A DNA stretch of 64,000 nucleotides from Larix kaempferi (Eukaryota > Streptophyta > Pinopsida > Pinales > Pinaceae): assembly GCA_027924585.1 (NCBI GenBank), contig BSBM01000826.1:14477501-14541500 (forward strand), written 5' to 3'. The notes under the pieces were generated by a model. The model did no database searches. It saw only the letters and a list, made by a program, of their open reading frames with translations, and had not been told where the DNA came from. A program made the position numbers and the translations under genes. Position 1 is the first letter of the stretch; each line of letters starts with the position of its first letter. Below are positions 1 through 10,140 of this stretch, in pieces.

Positions 1-470
1 ACGGTTGAGGATTAAGTCATCCTTGGACGTAGTCCTAAATGTACGGTGGAGGATTAAGTCATCCTTGGACGTGGTCCTAAATGTACGGTGGAGGATTAAG
101 TCATCCTTGGACGTGGTCCTAAATGTACGGTTGAGGATTAAGTCATCCTTGGACGTAGTCCTAAATGTACGGTGGAGGATTAAGTCATCCTTGGAAGTAG
201 TCCTAAATGTACGGTGGAGGATTAAGTCATCCTTGGACGTGGTCCTAAATGTATGGTGGAGGATTAAGTCATCCTTGGACATGGTCCTAAATGTACGGTT
301 GAGGATTAAGTCATCCTTGGACGTGGTCCTAAATGTACGGTTGAGGATTGAGTCATCCTTGGAAGTGGTCCTAAATGTACGGTTGAGGATTGAGTCATCC
401 TTGGACGTGGTCCTAAATGTACGGTTGAGGATTGAGTCATCCTTCGACGTGGTCCTAAATGTACGGTTGT
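1..470. repeat. Tandem array I, 42-bp unit, about 11 copies
   Basis: Head-to-tail 42-bp units with the core GATTAAGTCATCCTTGGACG followed by a GTCCTAAATGTACGGT-type segment. Copies differ at a few positions. Because 42 is a multiple of three the array is open in one frame for 175 codons, giving a 14-residue peptide repeat, but I treat that as a consequence of the period. The array runs off the left edge, so its true length is unknown. It is the first of six arrays that end at the polypurine tract and 3' LTR of element E1, so it is probably internal to E1. Confidence 0.95.
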
Positions 471-953
471 GGATTAAATCATCCTTGGACAGTAAATCCA
501 GTAATTCCGAAAGGAAGGATAGTCCTAAATGAATTGAGTGGATTAAATCATCCTTGGACAGTAAATCCAGTAATTCCGAAAGGAAGGATAGTCCTACATG
601 AATTGAGTGGATTAAATCATCCTTGGACAGTAAATCTAGTAATTCCGAAAGGAAGGATAGTCCTAAATGAATTGAGTGGATTAAATCATCCTTGGACAGT
701 AAATCCAGTAATTTCGAAAGGAAGGATAGTCCTAAATGAATTGAGTGGATTGAATCATCCTTGGACAGTAAATCCAGTAATTCCGAAAGGAAGGATAATC
801 CTAAATGAATTGAGTGGATTAAATCATCCTTGGACAGTAAATCCAGTCATTCCGAAAGGAAGGATAGTCCTAAATGAATTGAATGGATTAAATCATCCTT
901 GGACAGTAAATCCAGTAATTCGAAAGGAAGGATAGTCCTAAATGAGATTGAGT
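465..953. repeat. Tandem array II, 69-bp unit, about 7 copies
   Basis: Units of 69 bp starting GAGTGGATTAAATCATCCTT and carrying an extra block (CCAGTAATTCCGAAAGGAAG) before the GTCCTAAATGAATT end. The start and end of the unit match array I, and the middle block is new. The shared core is read in a different frame from array I in the longest open frame, which argues against a conserved repeat protein. The last copy has a one-base deletion that breaks the frame. Confidence 0.95.
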
Positions 954-1530
954 GGACTAATCATCCTGTAAATAGATTGGAATTGCCTTGTCCCTAGACA
1001 TGGTGAGATGTCTTAAAGTGATAAGGACTAATCATCCTGTAAATAGATTGGGATTGCCTCGTCCCTAGACATGGTGAGATGTCTTAAAGTGATAAGGACT
1101 AATCATCCTGTAAATAGATTGGGATTGCCTCGTCCCTAGACATGGTGAGATGTCTTAAAGTGATAAGGACTAATCATCCTGTAAATAGATTGGGATTGCC
1201 TCGTCCCTAGACATGGTGAGATGTCTTAAAGTGATAAGGACTAATCATGCTGTAAATAGATTGGGATTGCCTCGTCCCTAGACATGGTGAGATGTCTTAA
1301 AGTGATAAGGACTAATCATCCTGTAAATAGATTGGGATTGCCTCGTCCCTAGACATGGTGAGGTGTCTTAAAGTGATAAGGATTGATCATCCTGTAAGTT
1401 GATCTGGATTGCATCATCCATAGACATGAGAGTTGTCTTAAACCGAGAGGGACTAATCATCCTGTAAGCGGATCAGGATTGTATCATCCTTGGACCTATG
1501 TCCTAAAGTGAGAGGGATTGATCATCCCGT
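954..1530. repeat. Tandem array III, 71-bp unit, 6 regular and 2 diverged copies
   Basis: Six copies of a 71-bp unit begin with GGACTAATCATCCTGTAAAT (copy starts at about 954, 1025, 1096, 1167, 1238 and 1309) and end GTCTTAAAGTGATAA. Two further copies (about 1380-1530) are strongly diverged. They show two half-repeats, each starting with a GGATTG...ATCATCC motif. The second half resembles the array I unit. Confidence 0.93.
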
Positions 1531-1570
1531 AATTGGATCTTGTGTGTTGCAGGGTATGCTGCTATTGTGT

Positions 1571-1800
1571 ATACTTGTATTGATGATATGTATACTTGTA
1601 TTGATGAGGATACTTGTATTGATGATATGTATACTTGTATTGATGAGGATACTTGTATTGATGATGTGTATACTTGTATTGATGAGGATACTTGTATTGA
1701 TGATGTGTATACTTGTATTGATGAGGATACTTGTATTGATGATGTGTATACTTGTATTGATGAGGATACTTGTATTAATGATATTTATACTTGTATTGAT
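1571..1800. repeat. Tandem array IV, 39-bp unit, about 6 copies
   Basis: The unit alternates TACTTGTATTGATGATRTGTA and TACTTGTATTGATGAGGA, so each 39-bp period is a tandem pair of about 21 and 18 bp. It encodes an acidic 13-residue repeat (TCIDD/TCIDED) in one frame because 39 is a multiple of three. No start context, domain or codon pattern supports a real protein. Confidence 0.93.
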
Positions 1801-1962
1801 GATGTTGTTGATCGTGATGATCTAGATGACGATGTTGTTGATCGTGATGATCTAGATGACAATGTTGTTGATCGTGATGATCTAGATGATGATACTGCTG
1901 ATCGTGATGATCTAGATGACGATGCTGCTGATCGTGATGATCTAGATGACGATGCTGTTGAT
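1801..1962. repeat. Tandem array V, 30-bp unit, about 5 copies
   Basis: The unit is GATGTTGTTGATCGTGATGA plus TCTAGATGAC, with substitutions at the first positions. It directly continues array IV and shares the GATGAT richness. In one frame it gives a repeated VVDRDDLDDD-type acidic peptide. Confidence 0.93.
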
Positions 1963-2205
1963 CATGTGATGATGATGCTAATGATCATGTGATGACGATG
2001 CTGATGATCGTGTGATGACGATGCTGATGATCGTGTGATGACGATGCTGATGATCATGTGATGATGATGCTGACGATCGTGTGATGACGATGCTGATGAT
2101 CGTGTGATGACGATGCTGATGATCGTGATGCTGATGATGATGCTGATGATCGTGTGATGACGATGCTGATGATCATGAGATGATGATGCTGATGATCGTG
2201 AGGAT
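1963..2205. repeat. Tandem array VI, 23-bp unit, about 9 copies
   Basis: The unit is GATCGTGTGATGACGATGCTGAT with variants (CATGTG, shortened copies). The 23-bp period is not a multiple of three, so the reading frame of arrays IV and V does not continue through it. It grades into nonrepetitive GATG-rich sequence at about 2205-2400. Confidence 0.9.
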
Positions 2206-2413
2206 CCAGATGTTGATGTTGCTGTAGTTGTTCGAGTGCTGCAGAAGATAAAGACTCAGTACTGAAGATGTTGATGTTCCAGTATTGAAGATGTTCTAGT
2301 AATTGCTTGAGTTACTGATGATGTTGAGAAAGCTTCCAATGATTTATAGATGTATCATGTATGATGTTGATGACTCCTTGCTCATGCAGATGCTGTTATA
2401 ATATCCTTCTCGT
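2206..2413 (+). other. Nonrepetitive 3' leader to the E1 polypurine tract
   Basis: GATGTTGATG-rich sequence with no frame of note. It connects the tandem arrays to the polypurine tract and would be the 3' untranslated part of element E1. Confidence 0.5.
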
Positions 2414-3028
2414 TAAGGGGGAGTTTTGAGATATTGTAACTTCAAAGAATATTATATTTGTACTTTATTATTCCGGAGATGTTTCATTCCTCCGTGAAGA
2501 TCTTATTGTATATCCGGAGATGTTTATTCCTCCGTCGGAATGTGGTAACTCGGGTTATTATAATTCCCTAGTGGGGGTCGGCCCTGTATGTGTCATGTGG
2601 GTCAAAGGGTTATTAGACCACCCTAGAGGGGTCGGCCCAGTCAGTTGTAGTGGGGTATTTAACCCATTGGTTAAATACGAGCCTACGTGTACTTGTGTAA
2701 AAGATATGTCAGAGTAGTGTATAAATAGAGGAGGTGTGTTCCTCATTTGACACACACACTCACTTGAGAGAGAGGTGCACTTGTGGAGGAGAGGTCTGCT
2801 ATGGTGGAGGAGGAGATCATGTCTTTGGTTTGCATCTTTGTATATTGCTGGTCATCTATATTGAGAAAGCTTTACTAGGTTTTCTACCCCATGAGGGTTT
2901 CCCAGGATAAATCTGTGTCTCTTGTGTTTATGCTATGCTTGTTGTTTCTTTAGTGATCCTGTATATGCTATTATTGTGAAATGGAATGTAATGCTGCTAT
3001 TTTCTGTCTTAGCATATTAAATTTTAAC
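2414..3028 (+). mobile_element. E1: polypurine tract and 3' LTR of a + strand LTR retrotransposon
   Basis: A polypurine tract (AAGGGGGAG, ending at 2423) is followed by a 605-bp LTR running from TTTTGAGATATTGTAACTTC (first G of the expected TG apparently lost) to TTTTAACA. The same LTR family recurs at 60,749-61,319, where it starts TGTTGAAATATTG and ends CTTAACA, which fixes both ends here. The sequence after 3028 is not a primer-binding site but the inside of another Copia (D1), so this is a 3' LTR and E1 inserted into D1. A TATAAATAG box lies at 2720-2728. Confidence 0.85.
2720..2728 (+). promoter_or_regulatory. TATA box of the E1 LTR
   Basis: TATAAATAG followed by AGGAGGTGTGTT. The same box and following bases occur at 61,015-61,023 in the related LTR of E2, so it is conserved in the family and probably marks the U3/R promoter. 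Confidence 0.7.
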
Positions 3029-3102
3029 ATATTCCTAGTAAAAGAACCTCCATAGAATTCTTGCAGAAAAGAACATACCAACAAACTTAAGAAGGATGCA
3101 GC

Positions 3103-3660
3103 TTGGCTTTACATGTGCAGAGAAAAAGAGGTCAATGGTGTGTAGACAGTGGTTGTTCCAAACACATGATAGGAAATAAATACAATTTATTGAAATTTAA
3201 AGAAGAAAATGGATGCAGTGTTTGTTTTGGAGATGATGGATCTGCTAGAATTCTTGGAAAGGGCATGGTAAGTCTCGTGGATAAGGAAACCAAATATGAA
3301 AATGTCTTACTTGTTGAAAATATGAAGCACAATATTATTAGTGTAAGATAAATGTGTGATCAAGGATATATTCTTACATTTGATTCCAATAAATATAAAA
3401 TAAGGAAAAAGGACACTGGTGAATTGGTGGCAATGGCATCCAAAGCCCCAAACAATGTATATCTCTTAGATAAAAGAGAAGAAGAAATATGTTGTTTGGG
3501 GAATATAGATGAAAGTTGGCTCTGGCGCAGAAGAATGGGACACATCAACTTTGATAATTTGGTCCAAATCAGAAAAAGAAAAGCAGTAAGAGACATTCCA
3601 AAAATCATGAAACCCCTGAATTTTGTTTGCAATCACTGCCGATATGGAAAGAAAACATGA
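3103..3660 (+). pseudogene. D1 protease and GAG-pre-integrase remnant
   Basis: The aspartic protease motif WCVDSGCSKHM (DSG catalytic triplet intact) is followed by a stop at about 3349 after HNIISVR, then by a GAG-pre-integrase domain with WRRRMGHINFDNL and CNHCRYGKKT. The latter is the HHCC zinc site that begins Copia integrase. Downstream of the stop at 3658 the integrase core continues in the same general layout. It would have been one polyprotein. The interruptions are point stops, typical of an old silent copy. Confidence 0.85.
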
Positions 3661-4340
3661 GTAATCTTTAAGAAAAAATAATATTCTACAACAAAACCAT
3701 TAGAGCTAGCGCACACTGATCTGTACGGCCCAATGGGAAACAAAGGCCTAAATGGTGAATCTTATTCCCTTCTCTTCATTGATGATTATACTAGAATGAC
3801 ATAGGTCTTTTTCCTTAAGAAAAAATTAGATACATTTGAATGTTTCAAAATATTTAAGGAAGCAGTTGAAAATGAGACTCAATTAAAGAGTGTCTAAGAT
3901 AATACAATGGGGGTGAGAATACCTCAAATGAATTTGAGGATTTTTGTGAGAGACATGGAATCAGAAGACACTTTTCGGCTGCTAGGAATCCACAACAAAA
4001 TGGAGTAGCGGAAAGAAAAAATACAACTATGCAAGAAATGGCTAGAACAATGTTAAATGATTCCAAATTATCCGATATTTTTTGGACTCAAGCTATTCAC
4101 ATTGCTATTCATATTCTTAACAGAGGTCAAATTAGAATAGATATCAACATGACTCCCTATGAAATCTAGAAAGACAAGCCAACCACAATTAATCATTTTA
4201 GAGTATTTGGAAGCAAGTGCTATATCAAGAGAAATGATGAAAACCTAGGAAATTTTGATTCCATATATCTGATGAAGGAATATTTCTTGGATATGCAACA
4301 TGAAGCAATGCATATAAATGCTACAACCTAAGACAAAATA
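3661..4340 (+). pseudogene. D1 integrase core remnant
   Basis: The translation shows LELAHTDLYGPM and LLFIDDYTRMT (the two catalytic aspartates of Copia integrase), then a frameshifted stretch with a NPQQNGVAERKNTT-like motif near 3990 and the VFGSKCYIKR motif near 4210. Stops and frame changes break the region at least at 3658, about 3800, 3896 and 4168. It is adjacent to the protease and reverse transcriptase remnants of the same element. Confidence 0.8.
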
Positions 4341-4342
4341 AG

Positions 4343-5130
4343 ATGGTGGAAATTCCATATGTGAGGGTAGATGAAAAATTCACACATAGAATACTAGAGG
4401 ATGATGATAATCGGTTAGCATTTGAACAGTCATTAGAAGACCTACTAGAAGAAGAGGAATCAAGAGAAAAAAAGAAGAAGAAACACATCAAGAATAACCA
4501 AAAAAAGAAAGAAGATCAGACACAAAGACTCCCTCTAGATATTTCCAAAATAATCATTCTGAATATTTGATTATCGATGATAAAAATGATGGTGTAGAAA
4601 CATGACAAAAATTATTAAAAAACATCCCATAAGAGGTACATTTCTCCTTACTGTCAAAAGTAGAACCAAACAACTTTGATGAAGCTAGGATTGATGAACA
4701 CTGGATTGAAGCCATAAAAGAAGAATTAAATCAGATTGAGAAAAATCAGACCTGGGAACTTGTTCCAAGACCCAAAGATAAAAATGTTATTGGTACCAAA
4801 TGGATTTTTAGGAACAAACTAAATGAGGATGGACATGTATTCAAAAATAAAGAAAGTTCGGTATGCAAGAGATATACGTAGGTTGAAGGATTATATTTTG
4901 AATAAACCTTTGCCCCTCTGGATGAATAGAAGCAATCAGAATCCTTTTGGCCTACACTTTCTCCAAGAATATCATTGTATATCAAATGGATGTAAAATCG
5001 GAATTTCTAAATGGAGAACTAGAAGAAGAAGTGTATATACAGCATCCATAACATTTCTCTCTTTCAAGTAATAAGGATTATGTCTGTAGATTTAATAAAT
5101 ATCTTTATGGGTTAAAGAAGGCAAAGGAAG
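4343..5130 (+). pseudogene. D1 reverse transcriptase remnant lacking the catalytic YVDD part
   Basis: Contains a charged linker (Glu/Lys-rich, about 4430-4530), then DEHWIEAIKEELNQIEKNQTW and VPRPKDKNVIGTKWIFRNK, the usual N-terminal block of Copia reverse transcriptase. It reaches KYLYGLKKA at about 5100-5130. At that point intact elements continue to the YVDD active site, but here the sequence jumps to the segment just before RNase H. The catalytic aspartate pair is therefore gone, and the enzyme cannot have been functional after this deletion. Confidence 0.8.
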
Positions 5131-5790
5131 TAGATCAAAAACTTTACATATCAATGATTGAAATTTTGTTATATGTCACAGCTTCAAGACCAGACATAAT
5201 GCAAGTTGTAGGGCTAGTTGTAAGGTTTCAAGAAGCACCTAAGGAAAAACATGTTCTAGCTATGGAAATAATCTTCAGACATCTAAAAGGAACTTAGATT
5301 TTTGTTTATGGTATCCATGAAGTAATGAATTGACCTTGGTGGTATATACAAACACAGACTGGGCATGAAGTATTGATGACATAAGAACTACAAGTGCAGC
5401 AACATTCTTCTTGGGTAACTGCTTAGTGTATTGGTTGAGCAAAAAACAATCCACCCTATTGCTATCTATAGTAGAAGAAGAATACATTGCAACAATAGCC
5501 TGTTGTGTGCAAGTTATATGGATGAAACAAAATTTCAAGGATGTTCAAGTGGAATTTCATCAGCCTATATCGATCTTATGTGACAACACAAGTGCAATCA
5601 ACATCTCCAAGAATCATGTGATCCACTCCAAAACTAAGAATATTCCAATCAATCATCATTTTGTGAGAGAAAAGTCACTAAAAACATCGTCAAGATGGAT
5701 TATGTGGACACTAAGGAACATATTGCAGACATATTTACAAATCCTCTTCCAAGAGATAATTTTGAATATCTTAGATAGAAACTAGGCGTT
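5131..5790 (+). pseudogene. D1 RNase H remnant and polyprotein C-terminus
   Basis: Shows TASRPDIMQVVGLVVRF and a HLKGT block (reverse transcriptase thumb to RNase H), then a degraded ADWA-type segment, a YWLSKKQSTLLLS segment and a VEEEYIATIACC segment (RNase H Glu region). It ends with DTKEHIADIFTNPL, the usual Copia C-terminus. Stops occur at about 5296 and 5778. An untranslated stretch with GGGGGAG motifs follows. Confidence 0.8.
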
Positions 5791-6078
5791 GTTCCCACTC
5801 CACACTAATTTCATGCATGGGACAACATAGTGGAAGGGACCGAAGAAAGGAAGTGAATCATGAAGCTAGGGGGAGCATCCATTTTCCATTGATGTCAAAG
5901 GGGGAGAGATACAAGGTAAAAGGTCTTGTAGAGAAATACTAAATCAATGGTTGCATAGGAATACTGAAAGGATCCATTAACATGAACATAGGGGAAGCAA
6001 GTTGCATATAAAAGAATATGTCACATTCAGGGGGAGCGGTTTTTTCTTAGTGTTGACATCAATGCCAAAGGCAGAGAT
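5791..6078 (+). other. D1 3' untranslated region with polypurine-like motifs
   Basis: Between the polyprotein end and the LTR there are several purine tracts: CTAGGGGGAGC near 5867, CAAAGGGGGAGAGAT near 5897 and CAGGGGGAGCGG near 6028. The tract directly before the LTR is a mutated AAAGGCAGAGAT at 6067-6078. The repeated GATGTCAAAG phrase (5890, 6106) suggests internal reuse of the same segment. Confidence 0.55.
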
Positions 6079-6849
6079 TGTTGAAATTTGGTGTTTTCAT
6101 TGATGTCAAAGAGTTTGTTAGACTTGGTGATGACTTTGAAATCTAAATTCCAGTTTGAAGAAGTATATAAAAATATGTACAGAAGTCTCTAATACCACCT
6201 AGTCATGGTACTCCAATGCGAAAGTCCCACCAAGCCAAGGAATTAGTGTGCGCAAGACCCACAAAGTCATGGCACATCATTCATGCATGATAAGACAAGT
6301 GCCAGATGCTTCGGTAAGCTTGTTTGTAAATAAGGGAAGAAGGGGTGTTATTGTCTTAGAGTAGCCCCAACTTGTGGACACATCATTTGAGCAAGTTGAG
6401 TATATATAAGAGTGAAGTTGATGAATGAGAAGTAACCTTGGAAGAACAAATGGAGTAATATTATGAATTTTAAAGCTTCAGGTTAGATGAAATGCTCAAG
6501 GGAATCAGAGGAAATATCATTTGAAGAAGTGAGAAAGATTACAAGACATGCAGAAGAACAAGGAGAAGTTGCGTAGACATAAGGAGCATTTGTGAAAAAG
6601 GCGTAAGGAGAATGCAGACAAGTACTTATGTGGATAATTAGTAGAACTGTAGAAGGATGCATTGTAACAGAAGCCGTGAACACAATTGAAGCAGAATACA
6701 TCAAAGTGCGCACGACCAGAATCAAAGCAGAAAACAAATTATAGTGAGAAATGTGCGTGCAGATCTGAATACAGTGTGACATAAATACAACAATATTTAT
6801 ATCTCAAGGTGGTTGGATGGGGAAAATAAAGGATATTTTAGTCTCCACT

Positions 6850-7095
6850 TAGGTTGGTTCCTGAACACTATGAGTTGGTTCTTGCATGAAGGATTGGTGT
6901 CCTATAGGTTGGAGCTTAAATTAATGAGTTGGTGCTTGTGTGGAGGATTGGTGTCCTCACAAGTTGAATCCTGATTCATCAAGTCGGTGCTTGCACGAAT
7001 TTTGGTGTACTCATAGGTTGGAACTTATAGTCTGCGAGTTGGTGCTTGCATGTGGGATTGGTGTTTGAGTGAGTTGGTGCTCACATCATTGGAGA
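6850..7095. repeat. Degenerate 55-60-bp tandem repeats in the D1 LTR
   Basis: Four to five copies of a unit around GAGTTGGTGCTTGCAYG plus GATTGGTGTCCTCAYAGGTTGGAGC. Copies differ considerably. They lie upstream of the microsatellite and may be part of U3. Confidence 0.7.
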
Positions 7096-7121
7096 TTAGT
7101 GTCTCCCATCTTTCTATGTAA

Positions 7122-7128
<7 letters not shown>

Positions 7129-7205
<77 letters not shown>

Positions 7206-7206
7206 A
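7129..7206. repeat. (CT)23(CA)n compound microsatellite
   Basis: Uninterrupted CT dinucleotides from 7129 to 7174 are followed by CA dinucleotides to 7206 with a single CT interruption near 7199. Confidence 0.97.
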
Positions 7207-7554
7207 TATTCTGCACAATTGTTTTTTATTGATGTGTTTTTAAATAGTAATTGGTGCATGTTTTTCAAAGTGAAAAATTGATTAATTTTTGCATGATACT
7301 GATTCACTCCCCCTCTCAGGTATCTCTCATTGAAAGGACCACTCTCAATCACATCCTCCACTAACATTCTAGGAAGACTCACATACATGTTGGTGGAGAT
7401 TTTATAAAAAAATGAATGTTTGAATAAGTTTTCATATGAGTGAGATGTATACGGTCATATTTTCCTCGAATTGGATTTTCAAATACATTATTTTTTTTCT
7501 AAATTGTATTGAATTGAAATCTGAATTTCTATATGGTAACTATAATGAGTAATA

Positions 7555-7757
7555 CCCATGACATTTTATATTATTTTTTCCACAGAAAATATCACAAGCA
7601 AACCTCAGGGATGCATCCCCACATTCATAAATGGAATCCGTAGTAAAACCACTAGCATAGACTAGTGCAACTCACCCAAAGAGATTTGAAACAGACACCT
7701 ACTGGTATGGAATGAGCAATATGCTCAACAACATTTGTGACAACCGATTGAGAAATC
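7555..7757 (-). mobile_element. SINE-like copy 1 (tRNA-derived), diverged
   Basis: On the minus strand this reads from a tRNA-like head (GTTGAGCATATTGCTCATTC, CCAGTAGGTG, a damaged box B at TTTCAAATCTC) into a body with GGTTTTACTACGG and GGGGATGCATCCC and a tail of TTTTCTGTGGAAAAAATAATA. It is a near neighbour and same-orientation relative of copy 2. The head resembles plant tRNA-derived SINEs of the Au type. Confidence 0.55.
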
Positions 7758-7767
7758 CTTGAGATAT

Positions 7768-7975
7768 GATTTTTTATATTATTTTTTCCACGGAAAACAT
7801 CATAAGGAAACCTAGGGATGCATCCCCACATTTATGAATGTAATTCCTGGTAAACCCATTAGCATAAACTAATGGGACTCACCCAAAGAGATTTGAACTA
7901 GAGGAACCTACTGGTATAGAATGAGCGATATGCTCAACAACATTGGTGACAACTAGTTGAGATAAATCATTGGGA
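7768..7975 (-). mobile_element. SINE-like copy 2 (tRNA-derived)
   Basis: Minus-strand box A-like TGTTGAGCATAT (about 7929-7941), then CCAGTAGG and box B-like AGTTCAAATCT (7889-7899), at spacing normal for a tRNA promoter. The body contains GGGTGAGTCCCATTAG, GGGTTTACCAGG and GGGGATGCATCCC. The two copies lie about 212 bp apart in the same orientation, so they arose by tandem duplication or by adjacent insertion. Confidence 0.6.
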
Positions 7976-10140
7976 TAAGTAATATCAATGAGTTATGTAA
8001 TGATCATCTAAATATAAAATGATCTTGACACCTTGACTGATATATTAGGTAATGCATTCCCGCATCGGGTGTAAAGGAAGCAAGGTAGGGGGGAGCCTCA
8101 CACATTTCCCATTAATATGAAACTACAACTTGTATGAAATTATGGAAACATGTGTAAAAAGGGGGAGAGAGACAAGGAAGGTAACCTTAGCTCGCTCACC
8201 CCCATCCCTCCCCTCTAGTAATTCAAACAATTTTGTTGTTACGAATCTAATGGTATATATCATAGATCTCTATAGGAAAGGAGAGGATGCATGTACCAAT
8301 TTGTTCCAATCATGATTTTAGAATATAAGCTATGGTAATGAACTCCCAAATTAGTTATGTCCCTTCTATTTATATCATTGGTTGTTCATTATTGTTCCTG
8401 TAATTCATACAGGAATATTTGGGGTTGGATCCAACTCATACTTGGCTTGGAGGGCTCCACCATTCTATCCTCCAATCATGGGGAAGGCAATAACGAAGAT
8501 AGAGCATAAGGACAAGGCTCACTAACATCATATGGTTAGAGAGATCAAGGGGATATATGCTTTCTTTTTCTCAAGTATTTTCCTCCCTTGTAGGAGTATC
8601 TTGGTCTTTAGTCTTCTCCTCGTGGCATTAGATACAAGCACCCTTTGTTTCATATCATTAATAGCGTGATGGAAAATGGAAAAAGAGTTAAGGGAGATAG
8701 AAAACCCTATAATTTTGGTCAAATATTAAAATCCAAAAAGAGGAATCTTGGCATAAATAGTTCCTCCAACAGACCTACTAAAGAAGAATTGGAGACCAAG
8801 GAAACAACATTGCAGTATCATAGGAGTTATGATCCTCATATTAAATCCAAGGTGGAGAAAATAAAATAGAAGGTTAGAGAGAAGCAAGGAAGCAATTTTT
8901 TAGTGGATTGATGTTGAGCTTGTGAAGTGGATTCTAGATAATGGATTCTCGCACAACAGGGAGATTAAGTATCTTCGACAAATTTATGCTCACTAGCATA
9001 TCAAATCTATTGTGGTATATATGTCATTGAAGAGGCAATATTTCAACATAAATCCATATTTGACAAGCTATATTTCCTAGTTCGTAAATATTAAGCTATA
9101 GTAAAAAATTACGGAACATGGAGGCAGTGGGATAAGTGTTGGATAGGGACAAAACCATAAACCCAAATACCAAATCTTGGTCTTAGAGACCCCTACAAAG
9201 GGAAACCCCTCCTTTGTATATGTGGATTTAGAGTTTGAACTTGAATACTAGGTACTATAAGTAAATAATCTTAGTTCTTACGTTTTTTCTTTTCCTTTAT
9301 GATTATTAATAGGAAAAAATTAAACTTAGTTAGGTTAAGTAGCAAGAAGAGCATCTCCTATATTATCATGTTGGACTCTATTCCTTCTTTATGTTATGTT
9401 TATATTATTGCATAGTTTCTTGTATAGTCTCCACTTTTCACTACACAATTATTCCTTCCTCCAACTCTATGCCATTTTTTGCTACAAGTTCAAGTCATTA
9501 TTTGATAAACATGCTCCTTTTCATCTCCATCTAGCATGCATGCCTCCTAGGGTTTCTCCAAACAATCTTTGTCTGTTGAATGGGGACTCACCCCCTCGAT
9601 TTATATATTTGATTAGGTGGAGGGTAAGTCCCAAGGATTATCTCTATATTGAATGATTTTCCCAAGGCATGTTTTCACAGGGAGGCCATAGGTCATAGTC
9701 AAGTCCCTCAAAGTTGGTAGCTAATATTATGACTATAAGTTGAGCCACCCACCATTTGGAAATTTTTAGAAAAGAAAGAGGGACCCATGAGATTTTCCTT
9801 GGAAATTATCTATGAAGACATGGTCTACATAGTAGATTTTGTATTGTGTATTGTTATGGTTAATGATAATGTTATTTCCTTCACTCACACTTAATTCTTA
9901 ATTGTTCATTATATTCCATTAGTTTGGAAGGAACAAAGATTATCAAATTTTGCACCAAAGATATTTTAGTTAGTTTGGAAATAAAAAGATTATCAAATAT
10001 TCACCCAAAGACGTTTAAGTTTCCAGCATTTTAGATTCAATTTTTTATTTTTCCACGGTTTTATCATCTCAAATAAGAAAGGACCTTTTTATCTAGTCAT
10101 AACTATATGCACTCTCAAGAAAACCTAGGATCGAGTACCA
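7976..10140. other. AT-rich DNA with no recognised feature
   Basis: I see no domain, LTR end, tRNA or long frame with coding character. The longest open stretches (for example 8645-8869 and 9396-9656) have no recognisable motif and look like chance frames. Probably old decayed repeat sequence. Confidence 0.6.

Larger units (their letters stand above)
3029..7366 (+). mobile_element. D1: decayed + strand Copia element, 5' part cut off by E1
   Basis: Contains, in Copia order, protease, GAG-pre-integrase, integrase, reverse transcriptase remnant, RNase H and a 3' LTR (6079-7366). The gag and the 5' LTR are not here because the E1 LTR abuts at 3028. Every domain carries stops or frameshifts. The CNHC-type zinc motif, the GATGTCAAAGGGGGAGA stretches near the 3' end and the long LTR with a TCACTCCCCCTCTCAG segment resemble the SIRE/Maximus group, an assignment I hold only loosely. 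Confidence 0.85.
6079..7366 (+). repeat. D1 3' LTR
   Basis: Begins TGTTGAAATTTGGTG directly after the degraded polypurine tract and ends CTCCACTAACA, so it has TG and CA ends and about 1.29 kb. It carries degenerate 55-60-bp tandem repeats built on GAGTTGGTGCTTGC (6850-7090), a (CT)n(CA)n microsatellite and a CACTCCCCCTCTCAGGTATC segment near its end. The 5' LTR is outside the window, so the boundaries rest on one copy. Confidence 0.65.

Noticed and set aside
5-935. Long open frames (175 and 158 codons) through arrays I and II as repeat proteins
   Set aside because: The units are multiples of three, so an open frame persists automatically. The shared core is read in different frames in the two arrays, and arrays III and VI (71 and 23 bp) cannot keep a frame.
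1-1530. CRISPR array
   Set aside because: The repeats are contiguous with no unique spacers, and this is plant nuclear DNA.
1540-1992. Acidic 150-codon frame over arrays IV and V as a gene
   Set aside because: Same reason: 39-bp and 30-bp periods. No start context, no nonrepetitive domain, and the frame ends once the 23-bp array begins.
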